From: Athripsodes cinereus
Taxonomy: Eukaryota; Arthropoda; Insecta; Trichoptera; Leptoceridae
Reading direction: 5' to 3'
Assembly: GCA_947579605.1 (NCBI GenBank)
Contig: OX388321.1
Coordinates: 14,065,614 to 14,129,613, forward strand
Length of the DNA stretch: 64,000 nucleotides
Numbering within the stretch: position 1 is the first letter of the stretch; the number at the start of each line of letters is the position of its first letter. The notes below the pieces were generated by a model that worked only from the letters and a program-made list of their open reading frames with translations, did no database searches and had not been told where the DNA came from. The position numbers and the translations under genes are program-made. Of the stretch, positions 32,261 through 43,073 are shown one piece after another.

Positions 32261-34194
32261 AAAAGTCTTTATTAATTTACAGAATGAGGGCGGATAGCTA
32301 AATACATAACATTATATTTATTATGTGCCTATCTAACTATACATATAATGTACAAATAAGTACATGACTGTGTGTACCTATAAGATATTTATATTAATTT
32401 TCTTCGCTCTCATTGAAGCAATTAAAATAAACAAGATGTAGTCAAAAGTCTTGAAATTTCCAAGAGTTTAACAGGGGCGGCGCGAGGGGTTGGTGATGTG
32501 GGCGGCATGAGGCACGTGACGCCCCTGGTTGTATAAAGTATTAGTTTCAGGACCCAACTGAGAACTCTCTTCAAGATAAAAGAGACAACTCAAACCGATT
32601 TATAATCTCAACATGTTCCCGTTTAACAATGTAGGTATATAATTTCTCATATTAAATTGATGTATGGACTTCCATTTAATAATCGTTATTTTGATACAGG
32701 TACCTACTTTCATTCAGAACTTTATTAATTGTTTGAAAAAATCCTCAGCTTTGTTGCCATGAGGAATAATTCGTTATTCCCTCTTTAAAATGCATTTTAT
32801 AAATCTATGGATACTATCGCAAGCAAACAAAAAATTGTAGATTTAATGAAATTGTACTACAATGAATGCACAGGGAACTTTCACAAAAAAAAATTTTCAA
32901 CCCAAAAAATAGTACAGAAAATTAGAAAAATTATGGTACTTTTTATATTTTTAAATGTGCATTTTTAAGGTTTTTATCACCATTTAAAAAAGCAATTTTC
33001 ACACTTCGCCGCAAAAAGGTCCACTCGTGGCGGAGCAGTGTTTGACAATATCAGGCGCTACAAACAGTACTAAGAGTGAAATGTGTGGCAATACAAAATA
33101 GCGCCTAGCGACGTCACACCGGACTAATTCAATAACAGAAAATATGGATTTTTAAAATGAAAATAATGAATGAAAAGTTTTATTTTATGGTTTCTTATTA
33201 GGATATTCGTGATCAGCGTATATTTATTAATATGAATTGATAACATTTATTCATATTCCTCACACATGCATGTTCCCTATTGCATTAGACACTTTTGTTG
33301 CCTAGCAGAATATTACATATGTATATAGGTAGGTAGGTATTTGGCATTTAGAATACATCGTTTCATTCATAAAGAATGAGATAGATATATATTTATCACA
33401 AATCGTTTGTAGAATGTATTATGAATTGACAATAAATAGCGAAACAGAAACGCTTCAATTAAATAGAGGGTTTCATGAAGCTTTGAACTTCATCCCTTAT
33501 TTCACAAACTGGAAGAAGAGCAAATAAAGGATTGAAAAGGAGTTGGAGATTAAAATTCTCTTTGTAATTTTATTATTAAAATTTAGATACAGTATCTACA
33601 TAGTAATAATAATAATATACTTATTACATATTATTATTATTATCTCGTTGTACTTACACAGTAATGGAAATTGAAAATAATACGACATTAGGTTCAAGTT
33701 CCTATGTAATAATTTAACCGATCAAAATTACTGTAATATTCATGCATCATAAACAAACAACCTTCTATCAAGGAACAAGTTATAGACATTACCTACTGTT
33801 CAGGAAAAGTCACGACCCACTTGAGATGATCACGAATCGTTAAACGGGTGCCACATTATTATTATAACATTCATATGAATTTACTTATTTTCAGAATATT
33901 TTCAATAATTTATTGTTTAACCAAATATGGGCACAACGCGCAGATGAAAAAAACTAATCATACATCTTGATTGGAGAACCATATTTAGACAATGTAATAT
34001 TGTGCAAAATCTAGTCGGAAGATGTGAGAAAAGCGTCCCAATGCTCACGAATTGGCTCTAGGCTGGCTTGAGTGATCACATTCGGTGTCTAGGACAACGT
34101 TCACCAATTCTGCTACTCTCACAGATTTTCCAGTCTATAAATATAATTTATTGTAGAGTAGAATGTGTAATTGGTCCTAGTATTATAATCGTAA
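32261..34194. other. Mostly AT-rich stretch, unassigned
   Basis: Two GC-richer phrases are seen: 32465-32530 (GGGGCGGCGCGAGGGGTTGG and CACGTGACGCCCC) and 33000-33120 (CGCCGCAAAAAGGTCCACTC, TAGCGCCTAGCGACGTCAC). A mirrored (ATA/TAT)n pair lies at 33606-33650. None could be assigned to a family. Confidence 0.4.
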
Positions 34195-34640
34195 AATGAA
34201 ACAAATTGGATGGTACCTCTAGTCGGAACATTTGATTATCTCAATAAGTTCTGGAGAATTTATTACACATATTTAAAAGTTCGTAAAGAAAACTTGCAGA
34301 TTGACAAAAATATCCTTAAGTACAATTCTTCAATAGAATGTTGGGAACTCCATCCAGACCTACTGTTTTATGTTTTTGGAATATCTAAAATAAGAATCGT
34401 ACTTTTGACCTCGTCAACAGTTATTGTTAAAAATGTCTTTCACCACATTTTTTTTTCAAACTTTAATTTCTTTGTCTCGCACTGCGAATTTAACAATTTT
34501 TCCCTGATCGCATTAAGAATAATTAAAAATAATTCAGATTTGTTTCATTTAGTTCATGTCACAATAAAAAATAGCTGTCTTTTTCTGTTCTTTTTCTTTG
34601 TGGCTAATAAACTTTATTTGTTAAGCTACATTTAGTGTTA
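34195..34640 (-). mobile_element. Fossil LINE reverse transcriptase domain
   Basis: The minus strand, with several frameshifts and stops, reads TFLTITVDEVKSTILILDIP then (KT)VGLDGVPNILLKNCT. This matches the start of the reverse transcriptase domain of Jockey-type LINEs (V...L..L...K..GPDG(I/V)P...LK.C). Downstream FLYELLNMC fits the next helix. The 141-codon frame on the opposite strand over the same bases is therefore best seen as an accident of the decayed element. No FADD box remains. Confidence 0.65.
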
Positions 34641-37109
34641 TCAAAGTGCACAAGATCTTTTTCTTCGATAATACTAGGTAGTGGGTACATTATAAAGTCT
34701 ACTAAGTATACAACAATATTACAAATATACTAATATATATAATGTATAATAATAATCATACTACCTATAAGTTTATGAAGAAACACAAACAGCAGCCGTC
34801 TCAAGAATATTATTATAACATCATCATAATCATTACAGAATAAATTAATTAACTACAGTGTTACCCCTTCCCTTTTACCCTTTTTCTCAACCTGCAATGA
34901 GTCCTAAACACCCTACACTTGAAATGTACTAAAAACTATATAGCTACAATACTTTTTATTTATTCATTATGTACTGTATACATTGATCACATAACGTACA
35001 GTTTTATATAAAAATGCATTAAAATTAAAAATAATCAATATACAGAAACTGAAATAATGTATCTCAAAGATGAGATCTCACCCAACTAACTCAATTTTAC
35101 TTGATAAAATGTGTGTATTTCTCCAAAAGCCTTTATGGTAAAGAATATAAATTCAAAGGAAAATTGGCAATGCGGCCAGTAAAATCGTGCTACTCAAATG
35201 AGTTCATATCAATCACTCTCAAAAAAGAGTTGGCATATTATGACTTTGTAAGACTTTTCAATGGAATTTGAACACTTTTCAATGAAATTTTCAAGAAATA
35301 TACAGCATCTCAATAAGACTAGTCATTTCTAGTGTGTGAGTTAGTCAATAGGTGTTATTACTATATTTTTTTTATTACTAAATATTTTGCAATGAAATAT
35401 AGAATTAAAAATTATTCTTAAACTAAAACGTTAATGAAAGCCTAGATCTAATTACTTCGGTCGATCAATAGCAAATAAATTTGTGTAATAACAGTGAAAC
35501 ACTCCTATTTTCACATCATGGACATATTCATAAAACATTATAGTTATTTATTACTCATAATTACCTAGATATTATATAGACGTTCTGCATGAAAACAATT
35601 ACACAAAACATACCTTCTCAAGGAAATATCATTTGAATCATAATTATTATTGTCGATCATACAAATAAATAATTTATATAGGGAACAAGGTAACACGTGA
35701 CCACAAGAGTGGACAACGTTCTATAAACAAAAAATAAAATGAATATTCCATCTTTTTCTCTCCAGTCACAAACTATAGAGAGGGGAATATGTTAAGTACG
35801 CACCACACTATATTATTTTTTATTGTTATTAGAAGGGGTGTGTTTATTAATTATTCCGTGTGAACTTTATTTTGTTGTATTGTAGCTGAGCACATCCTTA
35901 TTGTGATACATTTACAAGTGGACGCCGTCTACAATCTTCCTCGCCACGTGGATTTGCTCGCCGTGCACGTGACTCTGTGTAATTTATATACAATCAATCA
36001 CGCAATATGTTTTGCACGATAAAAAAATAAATTAAAATAAAACCGCTCCCTTGCCATATCAATGTCTCGTTATACTTTTTATTGGTTGTATTGTAGTATG
36101 ATTGAATGACGCTTAAGTGGACATCTAGTAATTATAAAAAAGCTATTATGTACCAAAAACAAAGAACAAAAGCGAACCAATATTGAACAAAAAAAAACAA
36201 TGATATCTCTCTCGAAAAACACACACACACTCACTGACTAATCAGCCATCTCTACACTGCTGGATATAAACTTCTTCCAATCGCTTTTAAAGTTTTGATA
36301 TATAAATATAAATTAAATGCTTATTATATGTAAAATACTGAAATTATTCATTTTAATAAAAATAAATCACTAATTATTCGCGTGACGGCTGTCAATAATT
36401 TAATAACTTGACGTTAGTCTGATGATGAGAACGGAAACTCTTGAAAGCAGGCTCGCAATTAATAGTCACTATGGAAGTACTAAACATAAGTGTTTTTTTT
36501 TCTTAATTTAACATGAGCTTCCACCAAGTACCGTCGTTCGACAATATTAACTACGAGTATTCATATCATATAAACATTTCATATAGATAAATAAAGAAGG
36601 AGGATTTCCAATACTAAGATCTCTATAGGTATAATTTATAATTACAAAAATATTTTAGAAATATGTAGTTTACGTTCATATTTAGATGAAATATAATATA
36701 ATTTGTTAAGCGTTATACATATTTACAAATATCAATTCTTGAATAATAAAATTACTACGAGTATAAAGAACTGTATTTCTATACAGAAATTTAATATAAA
36801 TCAAGTCACAAAACACTTTGTGTCTCCCATTAATAACCATAAACCACTAAAATTTAATTTCAATATAACTTCAAAATTTTACTATAAAATATTTATTAGT
36901 ATTACTTTTACTAATTACTATTATTACCATTTTCTATGAAAACATTTGAAATAGATAACAATTATTCATCTACGAGTTAAGTTTTACTATCCCTTGTAAT
37001 AGTAAAGTGCTTACCTACATTATAATATATTTTTCCCGAGTTTCCCCGTAACACGATAACGATGCAGTGTAAAAGTATGTTAAGTAAGTAAGTATATTTT
37101 GTTCGGAAC
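34641..37109. other. AT-rich stretch, no gene recognised
   Basis: Noted: a GC-richer patch at 35920-35980 with two CACGTG hexamers, and a short (AC)n run at 36220-36232. No coding or RNA feature could be supported. Confidence 0.4.
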
Positions 37110-37340
37110 AGGGTAATAATGGCGATACTATGGTTGGCTAACCGCAATTTAATTACAGCTGTGTACCAGTACGATAAGATTGTATCTTCAACTGTGCGAG
37201 TCCCGGCATATAATGAACCAGGCACCACCAGCGACCATCCCCTCTTAAAAAACATCCCCCGGGGGATGAAATTATTTATTGCCAAGTTTTTCGGCCGGGA
37301 GGGGTCGCTTGTAGGATAAGCCGGAAATAATATGGGATAC
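37110..37340. other. GC-rich palindromic block, possible repeat
   Basis: Both strands are open for much of this block (66 codons on plus, 121 on minus extending beyond it). It contains a perfect 16-bp palindrome, CATCCCCCGGGGGATG (37253-37268). Around that is a looser inverted pair GCGACCATCCCCTC / GAGGGGTCGC. I do not recognise the frames (plus: MAILWLANRNLITAVYQYDK...). It is more likely a decayed mobile element than a gene, given the symmetry. Confidence 0.35.
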
Positions 37341-37559
37341 ACTATTATATAGAATGTAATAATTGATTATAATACTCTATTGTTAGGAGGAGATCGTGTG
37401 GGAATCTCTGATATCTCCGCCACTGTTTTGGAGCTGTACATTTAATATATTTTTATTAATAAACACTTTTAAAGCCTAATTTTGTGTTATTTTTTTTTTC
37501 AACTCCCCTGATTGCAATGTGGAAGTTTGCAGTGTGCTTTTTTCTGTAAGTTTTTGTGT

Positions 37560-37725
37560 ATCCAGTAAAAGACAGGTGTTTATAAAACTCTCGTATAAGA
37601 CAATCAATATCTACAATTCAGCGATATGACATGCCACCCATCCTGAATGTCTTATTTTTATTGGCACGGAAGGAACGATCAGCATGCCACACGTATTTAA
37701 AATACGTGATGGTATATTAGATACG
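37560..37725 (+). repeat. (TAG)n-tailed SINE-like repeat, plus-strand copy
   Basis: AGTAAAAGACAGGTGTTTAT, ATTCAGCGATATGACATGCC, ACCCATCCTGAATGTCTTAT and TTGGCACGGAAGGAACGATC, then ACGTGATGGTATA near the end. The 5' start and the GGCTACCCC block are missing or deleted. Confidence 0.7.
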
Positions 37726-37951
37726 ACCATTATTTTTTTTACGTAAAAATATATACGTACTTATATCAATTTAAATACCTACCCTATCCGAAAAATCATA
37801 TACATAGAAACATAAATATACCATCTTACCTGATAACTATAGTCATATTCTTTATCTACTTAACTTTACTTTTCGTATGGCTCGGTGCGTTGATAAATCT
37901 TAATCATAAATGTGAGCTGCGTCGTATCCTCTTAATGTCTAAATTTAGAGT

Positions 37952-38120
37952 CTAAAGTCTTGGCTCCAGCGCTGACAGCCAGTTCACCGCCTCCGGTGCT
38001 GCTTCATGGATATCCTGCAGGGTTCCCGCTGATTTTTTTGAGATGGCAATCTTGTACTATATGTCTCACCGTCTGCAAGTCTATCTGTGTACTCTAAAAT
38101 GCGAATTGCCGTTAATGGTT
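37952..38120 (-). mobile_element. LINE ORF2 C-terminus (zinc-knuckle end)
   Basis: The minus strand reads LQTVRHIVQDCHLKKISG, then after a 1-nt shift GTLQDIHEAAPEAVNWLSAL and EPRL with a stop at 37952. The Q-T-x-x-H-I-x-x-x-C element followed by an acidic stretch and W-L-x-x-L-x-x-x-L before the stop is a common C-terminus of Jockey/I-type LINE ORF2. About 50 codons remain. It is clearly GC-richer than the surroundings. Confidence 0.7.
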
Positions 38121-38159
38121 CAGATAAATAAATAAACAAATAAATTAATAACATACTCG

Positions 38160-38310
38160 TATATGGAAGAAAACACAATTTAAACCAATAGTTTGAAAAT
38201 AGTTTTGTAAGTCGAAACCAGGTCACTGTATAATATTAAATATTTAGTGAAACTAAAACCAATTATGTTTTCTTTCATATATAAATATGGAGTTTTACAA
38301 AACAAACGTC
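38160..38310. mobile_element. Hairpin repeat with conserved loop, copy 1
   Basis: Arms ATGGAAGAAAACACAATT and, in reverse complement, ATGAAAGAAAACATAATTGG enclose TTTTGTAAGTCGAAACCAGG. The same loop in the opposite orientation (CCTGGTTTCGACTTACAAAG) lies inside a similar hairpin at 46490-46650. Both are followed by TATGGAGTTTTACAAAA. A small MITE family is the simplest reading. Confidence 0.5.
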
Positions 38311-39121
38311 ATCTTATAGATAGATGGGCATAAATCAATCAAAATCATATTATTTTTTAAATTTTTTCAAATTATTTTGACTACATCCATTATTTAAAAT
38401 AAATTGGTAGATAATACACATAATTAGCATATTATAATATTTCTTTGATATTTTCTATAACGAACATTATTATCATAATTAAATATAATATATTTCGCCC
38501 AAACCCCATATTAATTATTTCTCATATTACATACAAACCTTGGAATATTCTATACGCAAAAGAAAATTAATATTAAATTATATGCCTTTCTACACAATTC
38601 TACAGCTAATACGAAATATATTGCTAGATGTGTATGGTGTATAATGTGAGAAGCATTGACATGGATATAAAGTTTGTGGACTGTTAAACGTGGCAACAAA
38701 ATGTGACATTTTACCTCCAAAATATTATTGCTTATTTGTATTATTTTTATACATTTTATACAAGACTCAATCCCAGTTTATAACTTTAATTTCAAATAAT
38801 AATCCCCACACGAATGTATAAATCCGATTGAAAATTTATTGTATTCTTTCTTTTCACTATAAAACATTTACTAGACAAGTTACAGTATAAAATACTCTTT
38901 CTCTACGAAATTTCTTCCATTGAGCGTATTTCTGTACAAAAAAGTGTTAAGGCATTCCTAAAAACTAGACAATTGCGATGTTTTGGCAACCAGCTGGGAG
39001 TGATGTAACCAACTTAAATGAATTTTTCATGAATTGTTTTGAAAAAATCGATAAATTGCGATGATATGGCAAAATTAAAAGCTTTAAAAATATTCAAAAT
39101 CAACACATACTTTTTTTGGAG

Positions 39122-39158
39122 ACGACAAGGTACAGAGGCAAAATTACCGACAAAATAT
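39122..39158. repeat. Degenerate partial unit before the 118-bp array
   Basis: ACGACAAGGTACAGAGGC...AAATTACCGACAAAATAT aligns with the end of the 118-bp unit (ACGATGAGGAG...TACCTACAGAATAT) with an internal deletion. It probably preserves the ancestral single-copy edge. Confidence 0.55.
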
Positions 39159-40155
39159 GTTAAGAGTAGAAATTATGTTTTATTTTATATTATAATATTG
39201 TGTAATATTTTTAGAGACGATGAGGAGTCTACTATCATAAGTGTATGGAACAGAGTTAGAGTTACCTACAGAATATGTTAAGAGTAGAAATTATATTTTA
39301 TTTTATATTATAATATTGTGTAATATTTTTAGAGACGATGAGGAGTCTACTATCATAAGTGTATGGAACAGAGTTAGAGTTACCTACAGAATATGTTAAG
39401 AGTAGAAATTATATTTTATTTTATATTATAATATTGTGTAATATTTTTAGAGACGATGAGGAGTCTACTATCATAAGTGTATGGAACAGAGTTAGAGTTA
39501 CCTACAGAATATGTTAAGAGTAGAAATTATATTTTATTTTATATTATAATATTGTGTAATATTTTTAGAGACGATGAGGAGTCTACTATCATAAGTGTAT
39601 GGAACAGAGGTAGAGTTACCTACAGAATATGTTAAGAGTAGAAATTATATTTTATTTTATATTATAATATTGTGTAATATTTTTAGAGACGATGAGGAGT
39701 CTACTATCATAAGTGTATGGAACAGAGGTAGAGTTACCTACAGAATATGTTAAGAGTAGAAATTATATTTTATTTTATATTATAATATTGTGTAATATTT
39801 TTAGAGACGATGAGGAGTCTACTATCATAAGTGTATGGAACAGAGGTAGAGTTACCTACAGAATATGTTAAGAGTAGAAATTATATTTTATTTTATATTA
39901 TAATATTGTGTAATATTTTTAGAGACGATGAGGAGTCTACTATCATAAGTGTATGGAACAGAGGTAGAGTTACCTACAGAATATGTTAAGAGTAGAAATT
40001 ATATTTTATTTTATATTATAATATTGTGTAATATTTTTAGAGACGATGAGGAGTCTACTATCATAAGTGTATGGAACAGAGGTAGAGTTACCTACAGAAT
40101 ATGTTAAGAGTAGAAATTATATTTTATTTTATATTATAATATTGTGTAATATTTT
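39159..40155. repeat. 118-bp tandem repeat array, 8 full units plus a partial
   Basis: Units start GTTAAGAGTAGAAATTATAT at 39159, 39277, 39395, 39513, 39631, 39749, 39867, 39985 and 40103, exactly 118 bp apart. The last unit is cut after AATATTTT. Units are almost identical. The first has G for A in ATTATGTTTT. The first three carry GAGTTAGAG and the later five GAGGTAGAG, a clear expansion boundary. 118 is not a multiple of three, so the array is not a coding repeat. No spacers separate the units. It is a recently homogenised minisatellite. Confidence 0.97.
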
Positions 40156-41514
40156 ATGTCTAGGTTATATGAGTTTAATATAAATATAGCTACTTACAAC
40201 AACGGCTTCCAGCCATCTTTCGTTATAATTTTGCCCGTATAATTTCAATTTCTCGCACCCTTTCTCTCTTAACAATTCCTTATAAAATACACAGACTTTA
40301 TATCAGTCGGTTTCCGCCCCAAATAACATTTTATTTCAGTAAAATGTTCAATAAAAATATTAAAAATATTACCTTTCTTTGATTACTCAGAATTCTTTAT
40401 TCAGGAAAATTTACATTGAAAACAAAGTTATAGAATTAGTTTTGTATATTACAACAGTAAGTTGAATATATTATCTAATATTACTGAAGGTCAGACATTT
40501 TTGTCATATTTTAACACTGTCGTTAAAGTATTGTCAATTTGAACCAACAAATTTTAAAATACAGCATAATAACAATTCAATTATCTATTTATGAATGTAT
40601 GTATGTTGGATGATTTGTTCAGCGCCGTTTAATGGAGCATCCGTCTCAAGGGCACGGATAAAAAGAAGAATGAGTTTTTCACTCTTCATACAGATTTGAC
40701 AATTTGGTAAATGGCAAAACTGTCATCTATGTTGACACAATTCAATAGATTGGAGCTCAAATGGAAGACATCAAAATTCGTTTATCTATTGTTGGTCTAG
40801 TATGTAAGAATTTGGTGGGGATTTTATCATTATTTGAAATATGAAACAAACAAATATTGGGTTGAACCCAATATTGAAGATAATTTTTTTCCACAAATCA
40901 AGAAGTTTTCTGGCATCCAGTTTCACCTGACGCCTCTGTCCAACATCCCAACACTGTGTGTAAACCCTTTATAAAAGTTTAAAAGCATAAGGGAAAGAAT
41001 AAACGAGAAGGAAAGATGAAAAGACTAAAGTCGAGAAAGAAAGAGAAACAGGGAGGAAAAGGTACAAAGTGGGTAGCTCTCTTTATTATTATTATTATTA
41101 TTAATAATAATATTATAAACGACTCTCAAGTTTTGAGAAATTAAATATTTGCATTGTAACGAAATATCGCCTCTTTATACTAAATTTTTGAATATGTTAT
41201 TACAGAAATAATAAGAAGAAAACCGAACAGAACAAGAACACTACATCATGTTCATAGCACATACGAGTACATTATAATCATATTATGTACCTAATTAAAA
41301 ATTAATGTAATCCTTATGCGGGTGTTTTCTTCTGTAGGTACAGCGTAATAATATGTACCTACATAATATTAGGTACATAGGTACCTACTTCTAAATATTA
41401 AAAACATGTAGGTATGCCTACATTACATCCATCGTTAAAATGAAAAGGAAATGAAACATAAAGCGTTTTAACTGAATCAAAAGCTAAGGAGCGTTATACC
41501 TACTTCTTTGTTGT
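40156..41514. other. AT-rich stretch with purine-rich and (TTA)n tracts
   Basis: A strongly purine-biased tract (mostly A/G) lies at about 40985-41078. A mirrored TTATTATTATTA...TAATAATAAT tract lies at 41083-41117. No gene recognised. Confidence 0.5.
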
Positions 41515-41872
41515 CGGTCCCTCAGTGCTGAGGATCGTGACCATCATTTGTATAGGTGTGGACAAAATGCTTCCAGCGACTTCGATCCTCCGCTCTTCGT
41601 AGCGCCTCATGCAAGGTCCCCCCCCCCCCCGTTGCCCCCTTCACCTGCTCATTCCATCTCATTGGTGCGTGCCCCCTAGCTCTATTACCCTCCACACTTC
41701 CAGTCAAAACAAGTCTCTCCAGGTTGTCTGGTCCTCTCCGTGCGATGTGCCCAAAGTACTGCAGGACACGGCGCATGCATATGATGGACAATCGTTCCTT
41801 TATTTTCAGTTCTTCGAGGATGGACGAATTTGTTCGATGTGCTGTCCACGGTATGCGTATATATACCTACAG
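41515..41872 (-). mobile_element. RTE-type LINE C-terminus with 13-C/G run
   Basis: The minus strand is open from about 41872 and reads IPWTAHRTNSSILEELKIKE, then RRVLQYFGHIARRGPDNLER and VEGNRARGHAPMRWNEQVKG. It ends HEALRRAEDRSRWKHFVH plus tail. This is a well-preserved RTE-like C-terminus (YFGHIARR, GK/SVEG-x-R-x-RG-x-x-PMRW, LH-x-A-x-x-RAEDR-x-x-W). A 13-base C run on the plus strand (41618-41630) encodes a glycine stretch, probably a slippage expansion. The 5' end is truncated; everything upstream, including the catalytic domain, is absent. Confidence 0.85.
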
Positions 41873-41939
41873 TCAAGTAAATTTGTATAGATAAGTATTG
41901 TATATATACTTATAATTAAAAATTAGTGCTTACACAGAT

Positions 41940-42082
41940 TATGATTTACATGGTTGAGAAAAAAGGTACTCAGAAACGTGGCTGGCCAAAAATTAAATGG
42001 CTAAACCATGTTGACCAGAGACTAAAAAGCGGACACCTGCTGAGTGCAATGGACAGGAGAGCATGTATGAGAAGGTAACATG
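41940..42082 (+). mobile_element. LINE C-terminal fragment, plus strand
   Basis: One frame reads KRGWPKIKWLNHVDQRLKSG, then HLLSAMDRRACMRR. It matches the KRGRPK-x-RWLD-x-VD-x-DL...A-x-DR-x-x-WR-R ending of non-LTR polyproteins, with GRP decayed to GWP. It lies head to head with the previous fragment, ~70 bp away, and is a different family. Confidence 0.65.
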
Positions 42083-42899
42083 ATGATATGTAGGTACCTA
42101 TGCAATTTACAATATCACAACTATACAATACAACCACTTAGCTTTATATTATCGTATGATATGGAAAAATGACTACATAAAATAAAATATGTTTCCATAC
42201 TCTACTTATATTCATAGATAGGTTTGACCATATACTAATGGCATCTCTCATTATGATTTTTTTTTTATAATAGCAGGTTGGTATATCAAATGTTTTGAAT
42301 TTAAGTCATCAAATGGCATTTATTGTCTTAAGAAGAAAAAAAATATCAATAAGTTACGTGATCATATTGCAGATTCATGCATGATTGCATTGCAGTAAAA
42401 ATTTACTATTTTACAATAGTGAAATTTCCCCAATACACCTACCTTCAATGTAATTCTGTACTAGCTTCTGATGCAAATCTCTGCGTTTAGATATGACGTC
42501 ATATTTTCTGTAGGCATCGTAATCTGTCAGGTACTCAGGTGATGTGTGTGAGTCTGTCTAAGATCGTGTACATAGACCATTTTTGAGGATAAATAGTAAG
42601 AAAGAAGTAGGTGATTGTATTTTCTGTACTATCGGACATTTTACGTTTCCAAGCAGTTAATGTAAACATCTAAATATGTACTCAGAGTACTGAGACGAGT
42701 GAACTTACTGTGTAGACGGTACCTGAAATGGAAAACTGTCGGCACTCGAACATCTATTATAATATCGAATATTCATCTTCAATACGAACCTTCACGGCAA
42801 TATTTCCTGAAAACGTGAAGACAAATGTTGACCTGAAATTGATCACAAAACGCATTTCAAAATAAATGTCATTTTATTATTCTCCATGGAATTCATGTC
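42083..42899. other. AT-rich stretch without features
   Basis: No supported feature recognised. Confidence 0.5.
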
Positions 42900-43073
42900 A
42901 AAGAATTGGCCTCCCACTCTTCCATTGGTTTTCAACTGTCTTATAAAAGATAAGTATTCGTAACATCACGAAACAGGTATTTAATATATTAGATTCAGCG
43001 ATGTGGCATGTCACCCATTATGAATGTTGATTGGTTACCTACACCACTTGTGAGATATGTCGCTATTGCATAG
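42900..43073 (+). repeat. (TAG)n-tailed SINE-like repeat, plus-strand copy with internal deletion
   Basis: Begins AAAGAATTGGCCTCCCACTC, as the reference copy does. It continues TTTTCAACTGTCTTATAAAA, ATTCAGCGATGTGGCATGTC and ACCCATTATGAATGTTGATT. It then jumps to ACACCACTTGTGAGATATGTCGC, lacking the GGCACGGA...GGCTACC part. Confidence 0.7.

Noticed and set aside
34210..34635. 141-residue plus-strand protein-coding gene
   Set aside because: The opposite strand carries a decayed reverse transcriptase, and the plus-strand peptide is Phe/Ile/Leu/Asn-rich with no motif.
35920..35980. Clustered CACGTG E-boxes as an enhancer
   Set aside because: Two hexamers in a short GC-richer patch are not enough evidence without conservation or binding data.
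36977..37342. 121-residue minus-strand gene
   Set aside because: Open on both strands over a palindromic GC-rich block. No family motif, and the tail runs into AT-rich low-complexity residues.
39159..40155. CRISPR array
   Set aside because: Units are contiguous 118-bp copies with no variable spacers, no cas genes nearby, and the DNA is clearly eukaryotic.
40985..41078. Functional purine-rich (triplex/replication) element
   Set aside because: A biased A/G tract without perfect mirror symmetry. Simple low-complexity sequence is sufficient.
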